Origin: Gossypium raimondii
Taxonomy: Eukaryota > Streptophyta > Magnoliopsida > Malvales > Malvaceae
Direction: 5' to 3'
NCBI RefSeq assembly: GCF_025698545.1
Contig: NC_068575.1
Coordinates: 52,399,980 to 52,463,979 of the forward strand
Length of the DNA stretch: 64,000 nt
The position numbers were made by a program, and so were the translations under genes. Positions 1 through 13,300 of this stretch are shown here, one piece after another (position 1 is the stretch's first letter; each line of letters starts with the position of its first letter). The notes below the pieces were generated by a model. The model worked only from the letters and a program-made list of their open reading frames with translations, did not search any database and was not told where the DNA came from.

Positions 1-479
1 CATTGGATGTTCGTTAAAAGACATGTTGTTGATACCCAGACCAGAAAGCAATGTTAACAGAACAAAATCTTTTATATATTACCTTTAGAACACACAGTAC
101 AAGTATAACATCAACATACAACTTCATTACAAGACAACACATACACATATATAAAAAAGAAAAAAGAAATTCCATTCCTTGTTCTGAAATTAGTGCTTTT
201 AAGAATTTAACAATTAACACAATAACCCCCCCCCCCCCTACACTTCTCTCTTCCCGTTATTTGAGGCAGGAAGCTAACTGGAGTAAGGCCCTTTTCCTTG
301 TATCTGGTTGGTGCTCATCGGCCACCGCCACCGCAAAAAACGAAACGTAGTAATCAAGTAAGAACACAAAACAAGCTTATAACTACACACCATTGATAAA
401 AAAAAAATTTAAAGGGGGAAAGGAACTTTTGTTACGTATGGTTAAGTGGAGGTTATATAACTAGGCAGGGTGAGTGGTA
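1..479. other. Downstream flank of GID1, probably its 3' UTR
   Basis: No coding region is supported here. The stretch follows the GID1 stop codon on the minus strand and probably contains its 3' untranslated region and polyadenylation region. It has a run of 13 C at 226-238 (G on the transcribed sense) and a short GGC-rich patch near 317-335. The reading frames that cross it have no recognisable similarity. Confidence 0.5.
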
Positions 480-1926
480 TTAACAGTTAGAATGAACGAA
501 GTTGTTCATCTCCTCCATGAGGCAATAGAAGTGATCGTTGTTAGGCAAGAAATAGAAGCCGATGGTGGCTTTCTCTAAGAAAAGGAGTTTCACCTCTTGA
601 CCCGATTTTTTAAGTCCTTCAACGTATGCCAATTGCCAATCTTGAATCAGATCCAAACCCGCCACGACTACCAGACTTTTCGGGAACTTGAGACCTTCGA
701 GGGTTCCACCTCTTGGCCCGAACGGGTTACAAGCCGGATGATCTCGATCTTCGCCTTCCGGTAGATAAGCTCGCCAATACCAATCGCGGTCGTGGAGCGT
801 CACGAAGTACTTGCCGTCCAATCTCTTTTCGGATTCCGTTCTCATCTGCCCACCGAACATTGGGTGAAGCAGAATGTTGCCTAGTACCTCAACGTCAGCC
901 TCTGCTGCTCTCGCCGCAACATGGTGAGCTATGTTGCCACCAGAACTATCGCCGGCCAAGTATACGTGCACTTTGGAGTACTTTCCACTTTGAAGCCAAG
1001 TTCTTGATTTAACCCACTTTAGAGCCGCCCAACCATCGTCGTACGCACAAGGGTATCGGTGTTCGGGCGATCGACGATAGTTCACGGACACAACGACGGC
1101 TTTGCAAATGCTGACGAGGCGACGACAAAAGGTGTCATAGATGGCGCTGTTAGCGGAGGAATGAGTGAAACTCCCGCCGTGGAAGAAGACTATGACCGGA
1201 ACGACCTCGGTTGTGCTCAAAGGTTTCTCGAGGTCGACGATGCCCCATTGAGCCTCGTTTTTAGGAGATGGCTGATAAACCCGGTTAAGAAGGCCGGTGG
1301 CTCCGTCGACATGATCGAAGGAGAAGACCCCATCGACTGGGTTGATATTGGCAGGTACTCGACGGTCAAGGAACTCCGATAAGTCTCTGTTGAAGGTTCC
1401 ATCTGGACGGCGCTGTAGATTGTACGATAGCTTGAAATTAGAAATGAGGACCCAGGTATTCAACGGTACAACCCTCTGCAAAAGAAATTACATAAAATCC
1501 AAAATTTCAAGCGATCAGAAGTTTTGACTATCAATTTGGAAACTGAGAAAAGACAGATCGTACTACAAGGAAGAGAAAATAAATGAAATCCCAACATGAA
1601 CGTTTCTGAAGAAATCATAAAATCAGCACAATCCCACGAATTAATCCATAGCTCATAATTAGACAAAATTTGGTTTAACCCAACATCACTCCTGAAAAAG
1701 AAAGATCAAATCATAAACAGAGAATTTTTTTAACAAAAAAGTTATCGTTTCCACGAAATGGAAGTCAAATCTCCCATAGCATCTACTTAGTAGGGGAAAA
1801 AAATTACTGTTGAAACAAACAAAATCACCAGTTAATTTTCGAAATGGACCCCAATTGTCTATCCAAAAAGAAAACGAAAGAAAATACCTTGGATTCATTG
1901 AGGTTGACTTCATTGCTACCAGCCAT
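480..1926 (-). CDS. GID1: Gibberellin receptor GID1 (GID1B/C-like)
   Basis: Soluble nuclear gibberellin receptor. On binding bioactive GA it recruits DELLA repressors for SCF-mediated degradation. Two exons on the minus strand: 1888-1926 (13 codons, MAGSNEVNLNESK) and 480-1475. The 412-nt intron is GT-AG, phase 0, at the usual GID1 position. The product is 344 aa, the family's normal length. Visible marks: the N-terminal lid (VPLNTWVLISNFK, about 16-28), the oxyanion HGG at 112-114 followed by SFTHSSANSAIYD, GDSSG at 188-192 with nucleophile Ser190, and Asp288 in AGLDLIQDW. The third triad residue of the hormone-sensitive-lipase fold, normally His, is Ile318 (ATIGFYF), as expected for a receptor rather than an esterase. 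Residues such as RRSPEHRYPCAYDDGW and PLSTTEVVP resemble Arabidopsis GID1B more than GID1A, but the long GID1B C-terminal tail is absent. The ATG at 1926 is chosen because it encodes the conserved MAGxNEVNLNE start. Confidence 0.96.
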
Positions 1927-3307
1927 GGCTCAAATAAACCAGACTCAGAACACCCCCAAGACGGAAAACAAAAAAGGGAAAAAAGATGCAAGAAAAAGAA
2001 CCCACCGAAGAAACAAAACCAATCTTCACAAAGACAGCCTCATAGTAGCAAGAAACTAAAGCAAGACCGCATAGGTGTATTGTCCTTCCTTCTCTGCTCT
2101 TGGGTGTCTTTTCTTTGTAGTAGTCTGTCACAGGGCTAGAAGATGAGAATTCAGGAAATTTTCTAAAAGCAGAAGCAGATTCAAAGGGGAGAAGCAAAGA
2201 GCGAATACAAAAGCCTCAAGAAAACTAAGCACATGTGCATTCGTTATGACCGTGACACCTCTCTTCTCTTTTTGATTGATTCCTCGTTCTTCGGGGTTTT
2301 TTTTTTTTTCTAAACAAGAAGAGACACTTCCTTTCTGAAGCACGAAACCACCAAGAAAATAGAAGAAAAAGACGGGAAATAAAAGAGAGAAAAAGCAAAT
2401 ATATATATATATACACGACTTAAAGAAAGTAAATAAGATAAAGAGAGAGAGGGGGGGAAATATTTTTGGAGGGTCAAAGGAGAAAAAAAAAAGAATCGGA
2501 GGACGGAGACGAAAGAGACGACAAAATGGGGCGGCCGATTTTAACTGTTTATGTAGGGTACTAACCTTCTCAAATTTGCTTTCTTCTATAAACTAAACTT
2601 ATTTTATATTATTTTTTTAGATTTATTAATAATTTATTGTTTGTTTTTCCAATGATGTTTTTTATGAGTATGAAAGTCGAAATACATTTTTTATGAGGCT
2701 ATGCCTATCGTCCCCCTCCTTTCTTTCTTTGGATATATTTAAAAATAAATTTTATATATTTGAACAAAAAGCAAAATTTAATGTATATAATTTTATAAAT
2801 TAAAATTTATGTATAAATTTATATAATAAACAATGAGAAATTGATGGGAAAAAAAGGGGCAATGGTGGTAGTATTAAACCTAGAAGTGGGAATAGCTGTA
2901 ATGAAGGGAAAATTTTCGCAAATAAAAACAAATGAAAAGAAGGAGACAAGAGTTTCCTGCGTGCGGCCGACGCCAAGGTACGTGGCGACAAATTGTTTTT
3001 TGCCCAAAATGGGAAAAATCCCGAAAGTACCCTCAACATCACGATCAAAACCACGAAACAGCCACTGAGAGCGAACCGTGTTTTGTCCAGTAGTGGAAAG
3101 CGCGTGGCGGCATGTTTCTTGTCAGCCTGGGAAGGAAGGAGGCTTTTGCTTTTTATTTATTTATTTACTATTATTAATTATCTTTTTTGGATTTTTCTTT
3201 TCTTTTTTTGCCTCCTTTCTGATGTCATCTCATCTAATGTGTGGGCTTTGGATTTTGTCGTATTTCCATGGGAGGTGTGTATATCTATCAAGCGTGGGGG
3301 GATAGAG

Positions 3308-3316
3308 ACACGTGGC
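3308..3316 (-). promoter_or_regulatory. G-box/ABRE-like motif ACACGTGGC
   Basis: ACACGTGGC is a perfect ABRE/G-box core (CACGTG), about 1.38 kb upstream of the GID1 start codon. bZIP and bHLH factors, including ABFs and PIFs, bind such cores. Distance and short length make function uncertain. Confidence 0.3.
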
Positions 3317-3453
3317 ATGCCCCACGTAGACACTTCCCTCAAAGCTCTCCTTCCTGAAACAAGTTGATACGATGATGATGAAGGAGCCAATATTTTTTTT
3401 TAAATAATAATTTGAGTGGAACCGTCACCCGCACTGGTTTCTTATTTTCCGGA

Positions 3454-3461
3454 CCACGTGT
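3454..3461 (-). promoter_or_regulatory. G-box motif CCACGTGT
   Basis: A second CACGTG core lies about 145 bp from the first one, in the same less AT-rich island upstream of GID1. Pairing of G-boxes is a common arrangement in ABA- or light-responsive promoters. Only the motif is seen; its use is inferred. Confidence 0.3.
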
Positions 3462-5206
3462 TCACTTTGGAGCTTTGATTGATTGGTAGATTTTCTCCCG
3501 TGAGCTATCTATCATCACTCGAGTGGATCCTGACGGTGAATCTTGGCCGTTGGTTTTGTTTGATGTAAAAGATCCCAATTCCCAGCTATGATGTCGGTTA
3601 GCTTAAAACGACTGTTGACAAAACAAACGAGAAAGAAACCGCCGGCTACTTTATTAAAGTTGCAAGGCAGATGAGGCTCCTCACCCAATCGGATTCTGCT
3701 TCCAATTTCATTGCCATTAATTAAATATTAAAATATCTAATAATTACAACATATATTTTTCTCGGTTTCTCTCTAAGTGGGAGTACTTCCTAATTTTTTA
3801 AGAATGGGATCAAATTAATTGTTTTATTAATTTTAATTACATAAGCATAATTAATTTTTTATGATTAAATCGAATTGAATCAAGTTAAAATTAACGGATA
3901 TAATATTATTTTTATTTTCTTATTTAATAAATTGTACAGTAATGAATAGAATATAAGCATATATGGATTTAGAACGAGATTTATGTGATCTTTATTTTAT
4001 TTTATTGGTTAATTTAGCTGGTTGTATGATTTACATGGTTCAATTTTCAAAGGCGCATTGGGGGTTTAGTGGCGAATAACAATAATATTAATAAGAAAGG
4101 CTTTATTGGGGTTTTCCCCTTGTTGCCTTGACGTTGTGTATGCAGCGAAAAATGCAACATTTTATTTAAAATATTCATGGTGACGATGGTGTGACGAAAC
4201 GATGAGAAGAATATTCAAAATTAAACATAATAAATATTTAATTCAAAATGTATTATTTTTCGGTTTATATAATCATAATAAATTAAACATAAGAATATTC
4301 AAAATGTATTATTTTTCTGTTTATATAATCATAAAATTGTAAAAAATAATAATAAAAAGGACAATGCGTGCTAACCAAACACATTCAATTGATGTTAAAT
4401 ATTTTAATTGACATGTGTTACGTGTGTAGGCTATCTTCTTCAATATTGGCTATTCAACCAAAAGTCAATAATCCATCCAAAACACAAACAGACAATTTTA
4501 CAATTACAATTAACTAAATAATTTTTAACGTAAAACATTAATTTAAAATATATATTTATTGATGTTTTCTGATTATGAAAAAAACTAACGAAACAGGGGT
4601 TAATTCTGGTAATAACAAAGACATTAATTAATTAATAATAAGTGTCGTTATAGGAAAGTGGCTGAAACATGTGCCACGCACACCCCGTACCAAACATACT
4701 TGCTTTTGGTTTGTAATAATATGTATTATCGTGTAGCATAGCTTTAGACCGGGTGTCGCCCTCTACGGTTCAAAGTTAAATTAAAGAGCGACCCACCAGT
4801 GTTTTGGCCGCTTCTGCGTTAGGTCAACAAACTAGCAGCATCTAGGAACACCTTTCGGCTGCTTCTCTCTATTCAATTCCCATCAAATTAATATAATTAC
4901 TTATGGTACCAAGAATAATTAGGATCCGCACCATGATAATTAAAATGTTTACCGTTTTAGGTATAATTTAGATTTGAGTGATGCTAGTCACGTTGCTGCT
5001 AAGGTTTTATTCTCCTTTCACGTATGATTAAGTAATGGTTTTTTTACCTATGTTTGTATGTGTTTCTCATGTTTTATTTATCTTTCTATATCGTATATGT
5101 TTTCTATAGTCATACAATGTCTAGTATTGCGAAGTTTGTTTTAAAGGTCTAATAAATTTTTCCTACAACAAGATTTCTAGAAAGAAACAAATATAAAGAG
5201 GTTTGG

Positions 5207-5351
5207 TGTGGGTTTGGATGGACAGCGTGTTTATCTACTATTACTGTAAAAACAATGGTGACAATGAGATTAGATACTATAACGATACAGTAGCGTGAAA
5301 CAAAAAGTAAACTAAACGCACCGCACCCCGCCGCCTATCCAAACCCACCCT
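5207..5351. mobile_element. MITE with GTGGGTTTGGATGG terminal inverted repeats
   Basis: A roughly 145-bp element begins GTGTGGGTTTGGATGG and ends with the inverse, CTATCCAAACCCACCC. It has an internal stretch, 'aaacgcaccgcacc', that recurs in the copies at 61871-62546. It has no coding capacity, and its size and inverted ends fit a miniature inverted-repeat transposable element. The superfamily cannot be fixed because the flanking duplication is not clear. Confidence 0.65.
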
Positions 5352-5479
5352 TAGTTATTACTTGAAATAAATTTATTCTACATATCATCAAAATTATATA
5401 TTATAAATTTAGAATATTATAACATACTTATATTTGGTGACATGAATACAATTTTTATTAAATAATCCTTTTACCAATC

Positions 5480-5575
5480 GATTGGGTTTTAACTCGATTG
5501 GTATAAATATTGTTGTCAATATAGAAGGACGTAGGTTTGAGTGCGTTGGAACATAGTATCTTCCTAAGTCGTAAA
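5480..5575 (+). mobile_element. tRNA-related SINE remnant
   Basis: A box-A-like segment (TTTTAACTCGATTGGTA, about 5487-5503) is followed about 30 bp later by a box-B-like segment (GTAGGTTTGAGTGCG, 5531-5545), the spacing of an internal RNA polymerase III promoter. No intact tRNA cloverleaf is present, so a decayed SINE head is the best reading. A shorter sister with only the box-A part (TCTTAGCTCGATTGGCA) is at 6375-6391. Confidence 0.4.
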
Positions 5576-7343
5576 TGTGTCATAATTTAATATAAATAAT
5601 AAAATTTTATTTTTTATACGCTAGAAAGCAAAATAGCATTTTCATTGATATATTAAAATGATAACAAAGTCATGAAACATGTCAAAACAGAAATCAAACA
5701 TCTTTCGCCCATTGAAAGACTTAAGCAATAATAAATAATTATAATAGCATATGTGCAGGCATGACCAGTACCACTTATCTAAAACCTACTAATCTTAAAT
5801 CTCTCTTCACATTTTAATCTTTTTTTACATAGTACAACTGAATTTTGATTAAATTTAAAATTAATTTTTTCTTTATTAAAAGAAACCCAAAATAAAGAGT
5901 ATAATAAATGTGTAACAAAAATTAAATATTGTTTATATATTAAAGAAAACAAAATGTGGAATAATGAAAATATATGTGTTTGGTACCAACTTTAAACATT
6001 TAATATATAAAACAAATTGATTAATTGATAGTCAAACAAGTAGCAAGTGGATGATTAACAAGTTATATCCCCAAGAGAAAGCAAAAAAGGTTGAATACCT
6101 AACACTGTGAAGAAGTACAGTGTATTTATATGTGGGTAAGTGTTCAATGTACAAAAAGGCTTCACATGCACTCTCACCCTTTTTTTTTTTTTTTTTATAT
6201 TGTTCAAACCAACATTGAATTCTTATCCCATAAATAAAAAACTTGAAAGCTTCCATTGTCAATATATTTTTTTTAAAAGAAATGTATATTGTTAGTTAAG
6301 AATATGTTATAAATTAAAGATTTTAATATTCAATTCAATGGTGGTTTAAAAAAAATTGGTAATCGTCGATTGAGTCTTAGCTCGATTGGCATTATCCTCC
6401 TATTTAAAAGTTAGGGAGGGACTATGGATAATTTTAGGTATTGTGTAAAAAACATATATCATAAAAAAACTATAATGAGATTAATAACTTTTTAATTTAA
6501 ATTTTGACCAGAACTTGAAAGGAAAACTTTTCGACTTTTTGATTTCTTGAAAAATATTTTCTTTTATTAAATCTTTTACTTTATAATGTTACTTTTGTAA
6601 TGAATATTTCATAATCTTCAAAATATTTTTATATTAAAATTTTCAGAACAACCTTTTAACTCTAATGGTAAGGTGACACTAAAACTAATAATGGAGTTGG
6701 GAAAGGAAGGTGGAAGGAAGCACAAAGAACGGGTTCCCATGAAAGGCAAAAGTGAAGTTAATTAATGGTGTGAAAAGCGAAAGGACAATCCCATCAGAGA
6801 TGGATGGTTTAGTTAAGGATTAGTTGAAATTGAATGGGTTCACAAGTCAAATTCAATAATATAGAAGGTGGAATGAGGAAGAAAAAGCAAGTAACATGAC
6901 AGAATGAACTCATCAATGTAATGACAAACTTACATAGAATAAAATGATTTTATTGTTTACACTAACAGCGTCACGATGTTAAAATCAAGAATCAAAATTT
7001 GCTTCCTGCAATTGAAAGCCCTAGATGAATCACCATTTAGGTTATGATAAATAATAATAATAATTAGGCCCAACCCTGACTAAATTACCTGTATTATTGC
7101 ACAACCAAAAAAAGATGTTATACCAACCCTTTGATGAACTAATAAAACTATATGCATGTATATTACATTTACCGGTTCAAACCTAGAGCTTCTACTCATC
7201 TTCTTCACTTGTCTACTGCCAACATGAATACGAATACATGGTGTACGGAAGTGGTTTGATATTATACTTCTTGAAACTCTCATTACCCAAGCATCGATCT
7301 TTACTCTCGTAAATTACAGAAAGTCATCAGGTTCTGACATCAT

Positions 7344-10300
7344 TCATATATATGCAAGTGAGTTCCGATCCACCTCAGGTTGAGGACGACCTCTAGTTGG
7401 TGTTGGTGGTCTTTGGATATTCAGCTCCTGTAGTGCAATATAATCATTTTATGTATGTATTATTGATGTACATGCAGTTTGAAGGTATTGCTTTATGCAC
7501 TGAAGTTTATAAAAAGTACCTGCATCCATGCATCATCTCCAACACGCTCCGGCGATGCCTCTGGAGAATGAATGGGAGGTGGCAAAGGATGGATCAACTT
7601 AGGGACTACAACCAATCCTCTACCAACTACTAATATAGCTCCAGCATTGTTTGCAGTACCTGGTTGTTATTACATATACACCTGATTAGGCAGCAGAAAA
7701 TACCAGACCGGCAAGATATATTACTCAATGTGGTTTACTTACCACAATAGTTTGTTGCAGAAAAAAGAGTAATCAATTGACCGTGAGCAAATCGCTCGAA
7801 CCCATCCATTACACATTCATGAGCCCTTATAATAAGTTGTAGCCTGTTTTTCTTACAGAAGTCCGCCACACGATCAGGCTGCATGTGCCGACTGAAATCA
7901 ATGTAGGTTCGTGTGCATGTATAATAAAAGATATCTAGCATGATATGAAATGTCATAATAGATTCAATCAAATGCACAATGGTTTCCTTGCCTTTTCTCC
8001 ATTTCCGATTGATGCATTAAATATAAGAACCGATAAACTATTTTACACATAAAGCCAAAAAGATGCATACCCCAAAAGTGACAAGACCGGGGCCTCTGGC
8101 ATTGGGTCTCAAACCTTCTACACTATCATTTTCAGTTGGATCAGACCTAAATAGGCAAAAGGATAGCCAAAATTAGTCTCGAGAAATATATATATATCAA
8201 TTGAACTTAGTACATTCAGAGAAGGAATACCATAATAGGTCCATTAAAACAATGGATCCTGCATCCATTGTTATTGGCCGCTCAAGTTTCTCTATCTGTT
8301 CAACTGCATGTATTGATCTTCCTATGCCACCATGCATGCAGATAATTTTCTTTTCAATAAGAGCAGCAAGTGGAATACAATTGAATAGTTGATTAAACCG
8401 TGTCCATGCCCATATACCATCATTCTCCCCCTAAAAGTAGACAAATAAGCACATTTTTCTATGGATAAAAAGTTAATTAATCCTTGTATTGAACACTCGT
8501 TCAGACCATTCTCTCGATGCATTCGATACGGAAACCAAAGAGTGCATTTATGTCAGAAGCCTCATGGTTTCCGCGAATCAAGTGAACATTTTCAGGATGT
8601 TCTATCTGCATAATCATCACAAACAAGACAATTGAATTCATTAAGAAATAGCAGAAGGTTTACATCTACAGTCAAACTAAGGCTTATAGGTCAAGAAGAT
8701 TGCCTTAAGAGCAAGAAGCAATGTTATTGTCTCCAAGCTGTGCTGTCCTCGATCAACATAGTCTCCTAAAAACAGATAATCAATGTACCTAAAATATAAA
8801 ACACAAGGATTAAGCAATTTTGGGGAAAAAATTTTAGAACTAGCTATGTTGCTCCAACTCTTCATTTTTCTTGAAGTACCTATATCTAACTAAGGATGAC
8901 AAAATAATCAGAGCCTGACAGGTTCCGACCTGATCCAATCCTATACGGGTGTTCTTTTTGTTGAAAATCGGGTTCGGGAGTGAGTCGGGTTTTCAATTAA
9001 ATTTTCAAGTTTGGGTCGGGGTAGGGTTTTGACACACCACTCTGCCCTGAAAATGATCAAAGTAGCCCTGTTTTAACTATCTTTTATAAGATTTTATAAC
9101 ATTTTAACTACCTTTTATATATATATATATATATGTTAGTTAGATATTCTGAGTCCAAGTAATCGTTATAGGCCTAAAGTTTCAACTATGATAGTTGACA
9201 AGGAATTATCTAACTTGAATGAGCAGCAAAGCTATCAAAATTACGTAATATCTCCTGCAGTTGAAGGAAACCCATATTCATCAAATAGACGCATCAAATC
9301 ACCAAATTGTCCATGAAGGTCACCAAAGACTTTTATAGGAGCTTTCAACTGAAGGACTGAGGGTTCTTGCATAAAAATCTGTTCAGCAGCAAAACAAAGC
9401 TCGCCCACTTCGTAAGAATCCAAGAAAAACCTCCTATTAGCTGGAGCTTTCCAATTACGGGGCCTAAGCAGTGTATAAATAACCTGCAAGAGAAATATAA
9501 AATTAGTCTACTTTTAAAAAAAAGCTAAAATGAAAAGCAAATAATATGCTTGCCTTCTTATGTAAGCCTTGAGGAGACTTTTGTCTATAAAACTTTTTCG
9601 CAGGATAGGACAGATCACTAGAAGGAATCATCCGTCTGCTCTCATTTTCAAACTGATCCAAAGATAGTTGTCGAATCATCCCACCGAGGTTGCCCACAGC
9701 CTCTTTAGCAACCACAACCTGTGGAAGAAAACCATTAGAATACTGTGGTTAGACAACTAGAGGACCATTCAAAAATACGACTTGGAATATACATACAGCT
9801 CTATAATGAAGGCGAACATCAGCTTCAATTTCACTAGCATCTGAAGCTGTTTCGGCAGCATGTGAGTTTTCATCAGATACAGATGCTACTGAAGAAACAG
9901 CAGATGCAGCCTGTGCAGCTTGCCATACAGCGTTTGCTGCCTCAGCTTCAGCAGCAGAAGCCTCATTCAGTCTCTCCATTGAATATTCATCCATACTATA
10001 TGATAAAGATCCATCATAAACAAATAATCCCATGGTGTCTATATTAGCATGCGCACATGCATGAGAGAGAGAGAGGGAGAGAAGAATTATTAAGTCATAC
10101 ATCATGCCCCCAGCTGAAGGAAAATCTGGAACATCATCTGAAGTTGTCTCAAATGAAGTGAAATTAGATTCATTATTGAATCTGGGGCTGGAAAAATTTA
10201 AGACTCTCTCAGGGGTTAATACAGGAGAATTAATGTCAGACTGGAATGATGAATATTCTGCTACTAGGAAATCATCCAACAGTGTATCTGCAAAAAATTA

Positions 10301-13300
10301 AATGATTAAGGACATATTCATCCAAAAAAGGAAATTAACAGTGTAAACCCCCAAAAAAATGAAAATGAACAGGTAAGATAGCATAAACAATTCGATTTTT
10401 ATAACTGTCAGTCTGAAATAAATTCAAAAGCAAGGTATGGCATCATCACTCACTAAAAAGAGGAGAGATGTCATATAGCTGTAAGACAAATGTGTGCATA
10501 GTTTCAGATACAAATATTTCTTTTAAGTATGCAGACAAGCATGCATTCCTTTGGTCCAAGAATAAATCTATAATGAAGTTCTTAGTACCTACGAGCCAAA
10601 GGAAGACAGACCAATGTCTTCCTGTGCTCTGTTTCCCATACTGCCCATAGCAGTTCCTTCTGTAGCAAACCAACAAAAGCTAATTGCTCCAGTGATGGAA
10701 CTGACAAAACCCGAAGAAACTATTTTTAAAGGTTTCCTGCACAAATGTAAATTTTCAAACCCAGTTGTTGCAGCAACCCAATGAAAACAAAGGGCATGAA
10801 AAAGTGATTGAATTCACATTGAAACACATACTTATAATATGATCCTGTGTATTCATACACACTAAGGTAATATATACCAATCAAAAGCAGAAAATATCAG
10901 TGGCCTCTTAACTTCTTAGCTGTATGGCAATCCAAAAAATGACCACTATAGCAATAGAGCCTATATATGAAGCCTTCTTCATATGTATTTATTCTAGTTT
11001 TATCATCTACAACTGCAACAATCAATGAGGTCAAACTTCTAAAACTTAAACTTTAATTGCTCTTTTACTAGTACCTTAATTAGTCAAAACAAAACCTATT
11101 TACTAAGACAGGTCCATGCATGCTGCTTTTCAGATAGATTTTACTATCTTTACCTCCTCTAAGACCACCATGAACATATATTCGAGCACCAACAGATGCA
11201 GATGCATGGCGACAACGACGCATAAGTTCCAAAGAAGCATCATATTCAACATGTCCCTTAGCAAGCCCATTCCTATCCAACCACTCTCCAGCAGCAGTAT
11301 CCAGTACTACAGAACAGAGCGAATATAAATAAAATTGAGATACATCAAACTCAAAATGTGGGCAATAATTTTGAGATGACAATCAAAAGTTTACCTGCAA
11401 TAGCTGCCTCCCCTTCTACTGCACGTCCTCCTCTAAGAGCACCCCCGGTAACATGCAATTGCACACCAACGAAAACCTAGTAGCATGCAAAAATCATGTT
11501 GGTTGTTTATAAAACAAAAAAATGTTGCAGGCCCACAAAACTTGTGTCTTACATTCATAGCTACCGTATTCTACTTACCGCAGCATGCTGATACCTTGGT
11601 GAAGGGGCCGCTCCAGGAGCAAGAGTCCACTCCCAATGACCATTCCTATGCATAAGCAGTCCATATGCATCTGCCATAGGCTGTAGAGGAAAATTTAATC
11701 CATCAACTGAAAAACAACATCTCACACTGAGAGCCCACTCACCACCTAGAAAGACTGTTCAATGCCTAATTATAGTTTGGTATAGAATGTTAATAAGAGA
11801 AGAAATTAGATTATTCAGTCTAATAGTCACATGGATATATGCTATTTAAAATAACAAAACTTAAACATCACAACTTATGCTAAACATTTAGCACACTGTA
11901 ATGAATATGCTCGATCCAGAAGACATTTGACATCAACAGTTAAACGAACCAAAAGTAAGAGAGAGCATCTGTTTTACCGCCAAAGGGTGAGCATAAAGCA
12001 CATATTACATGAGGGTAGATCGTACCGTCCCAGAAGAGTCTCTTCCACCACAAAGCAAAAACATACCATCTGAGCGAGCATTAGCGGTTGCATACCTAGA
12101 GAGTGGAACAAATAATGCAAATACTTAAAACACAGATTGTGGAAATATAAACACATTAATCGAATGTGTATATTGTTAACAATAAATGAACTTACATCCT
12201 AGCAGAAGGTCTATCACCTTCAGTATTTAGCTTCTGCCATATATATGGTTTCTGGCCAGTATCCAAAGCCCAGGCATCGGAAAGAACTCTTTTTCCTGTT
12301 TAGAAATAAAAGAACTGTTGTTCGGATTTCAATGCAAACAAACAAAGAAGAGCAAGAGAAAAATCACCAGACAAACATGAAAATGCACACAATTGACCAT
12401 GCTTCAATCTCAGTTGCCGAAAAACAAGACAAGTAATGTATGCAAGTCTTTTTTATACTAAACCGCAATCTTATTGAATACTAATATAAAGCAACTGTGT
12501 TTCATCCAGTACTTCCAAAAAGGGTTTAGTAATGTGAGGATGTTGCCTATAACTATAGACGATTGAAGAGTAATCAACAGAGAGAACAAGTTGACCAAGA
12601 CATATAGCTTCATTCCCGATTCTTCATACCAAGTATTCCAAGCACAACGTATCCTGGTCTCTTCTACAAAAATGAAATACAGTAAAAGATGGAGGGGATA
12701 AAGCTAGAAAATGAATGTTCGTACCATCATTTCCGCTTACAGTAATAAGATATCTCTGGGAAACCAAATCCATGACATGGCCATAGCGTGGTCCAGGACC
12801 CTGCCCTTGCACAACCACTCTAGACAAAGAAAACCACCAAAAGGGGAAAAAAAATAGATTATTATGAAGAAACAACAAATTACAATGAGAAATAGAACTT
12901 AAACTCACCTATGCCACTTAAACTTATAATTAGTTAGATCAAGCACATAAAGATCATCAGTAGAATGCCCAGCTGGACCTATCCCACCCTACCCAACAGA
13001 AATAAATAACAAGTTAAAAGAAAATAAACCAAAAAAACAAATGATACAAAGGCAGTATTCTTTAGAGTTCATTTTGCAGTGTAGGCACCTGAAATACGAC
13101 CATGGTGCCAACAACAGTTGCTGCATGTGCAGCCCTGGGAGAAGGCGGGTCACCAGCTGGTCTTATTCTGCATAATTCAATTTAAACCGTCCAAAATATC
13201 ATTTTAAATTTCCAGCTCGGTTTTTTTTTTTAAAATAATTAAAAAAAACTAATAAAGAGAAGGAAGAATCAGGGAAATAATAACCTTGTCCACTTTTTGG

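Larger units (their letters stand above)
1927..7343. other. GID1 upstream region (5.4 kb, gene-free)
   Basis: No gene is supported between the GID1 start codon and the BSL1 stop codon. The first roughly 500 bp (1927-2520) are purine-rich on the plus strand, that is CT-rich in the GID1 sense, with an AT microsatellite at about 2400-2414; this is probably the GID1 5' UTR and core promoter. The part near 3000-3500 is less AT-rich and carries two CACGTG motifs. Beyond 3700 the sequence is strongly AT-rich and holds a MITE (5207-5351) and two tRNA-like SINE remnants (about 5480-5575 and 6375-6430). Short open frames here show no family resemblance. Confidence 0.6.

Noticed and set aside
713-1382. 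Open frames on the plus strand opposite GID1 exon 2
   Set aside because: They are antisense shadows of the conserved GID1 coding exon and show no protein family features.
1686-3390. Several short open frames upstream of GID1
   Set aside because: Low-complexity Phe/Lys-rich products in the intron, UTR and promoter; no homology pattern and no splice partners.
6175-6205. Poly-T tract as a terminator
   Set aside because: Homopolymer runs are common in this AT-rich DNA and no transcript unit points at it.
9862-10301. Gln-rich plus-strand frames in the BSL1 linker region
   Set aside because: Reverse-strand reading of the Ala-rich BSL1 linker; the minus strand matches a known family exactly.
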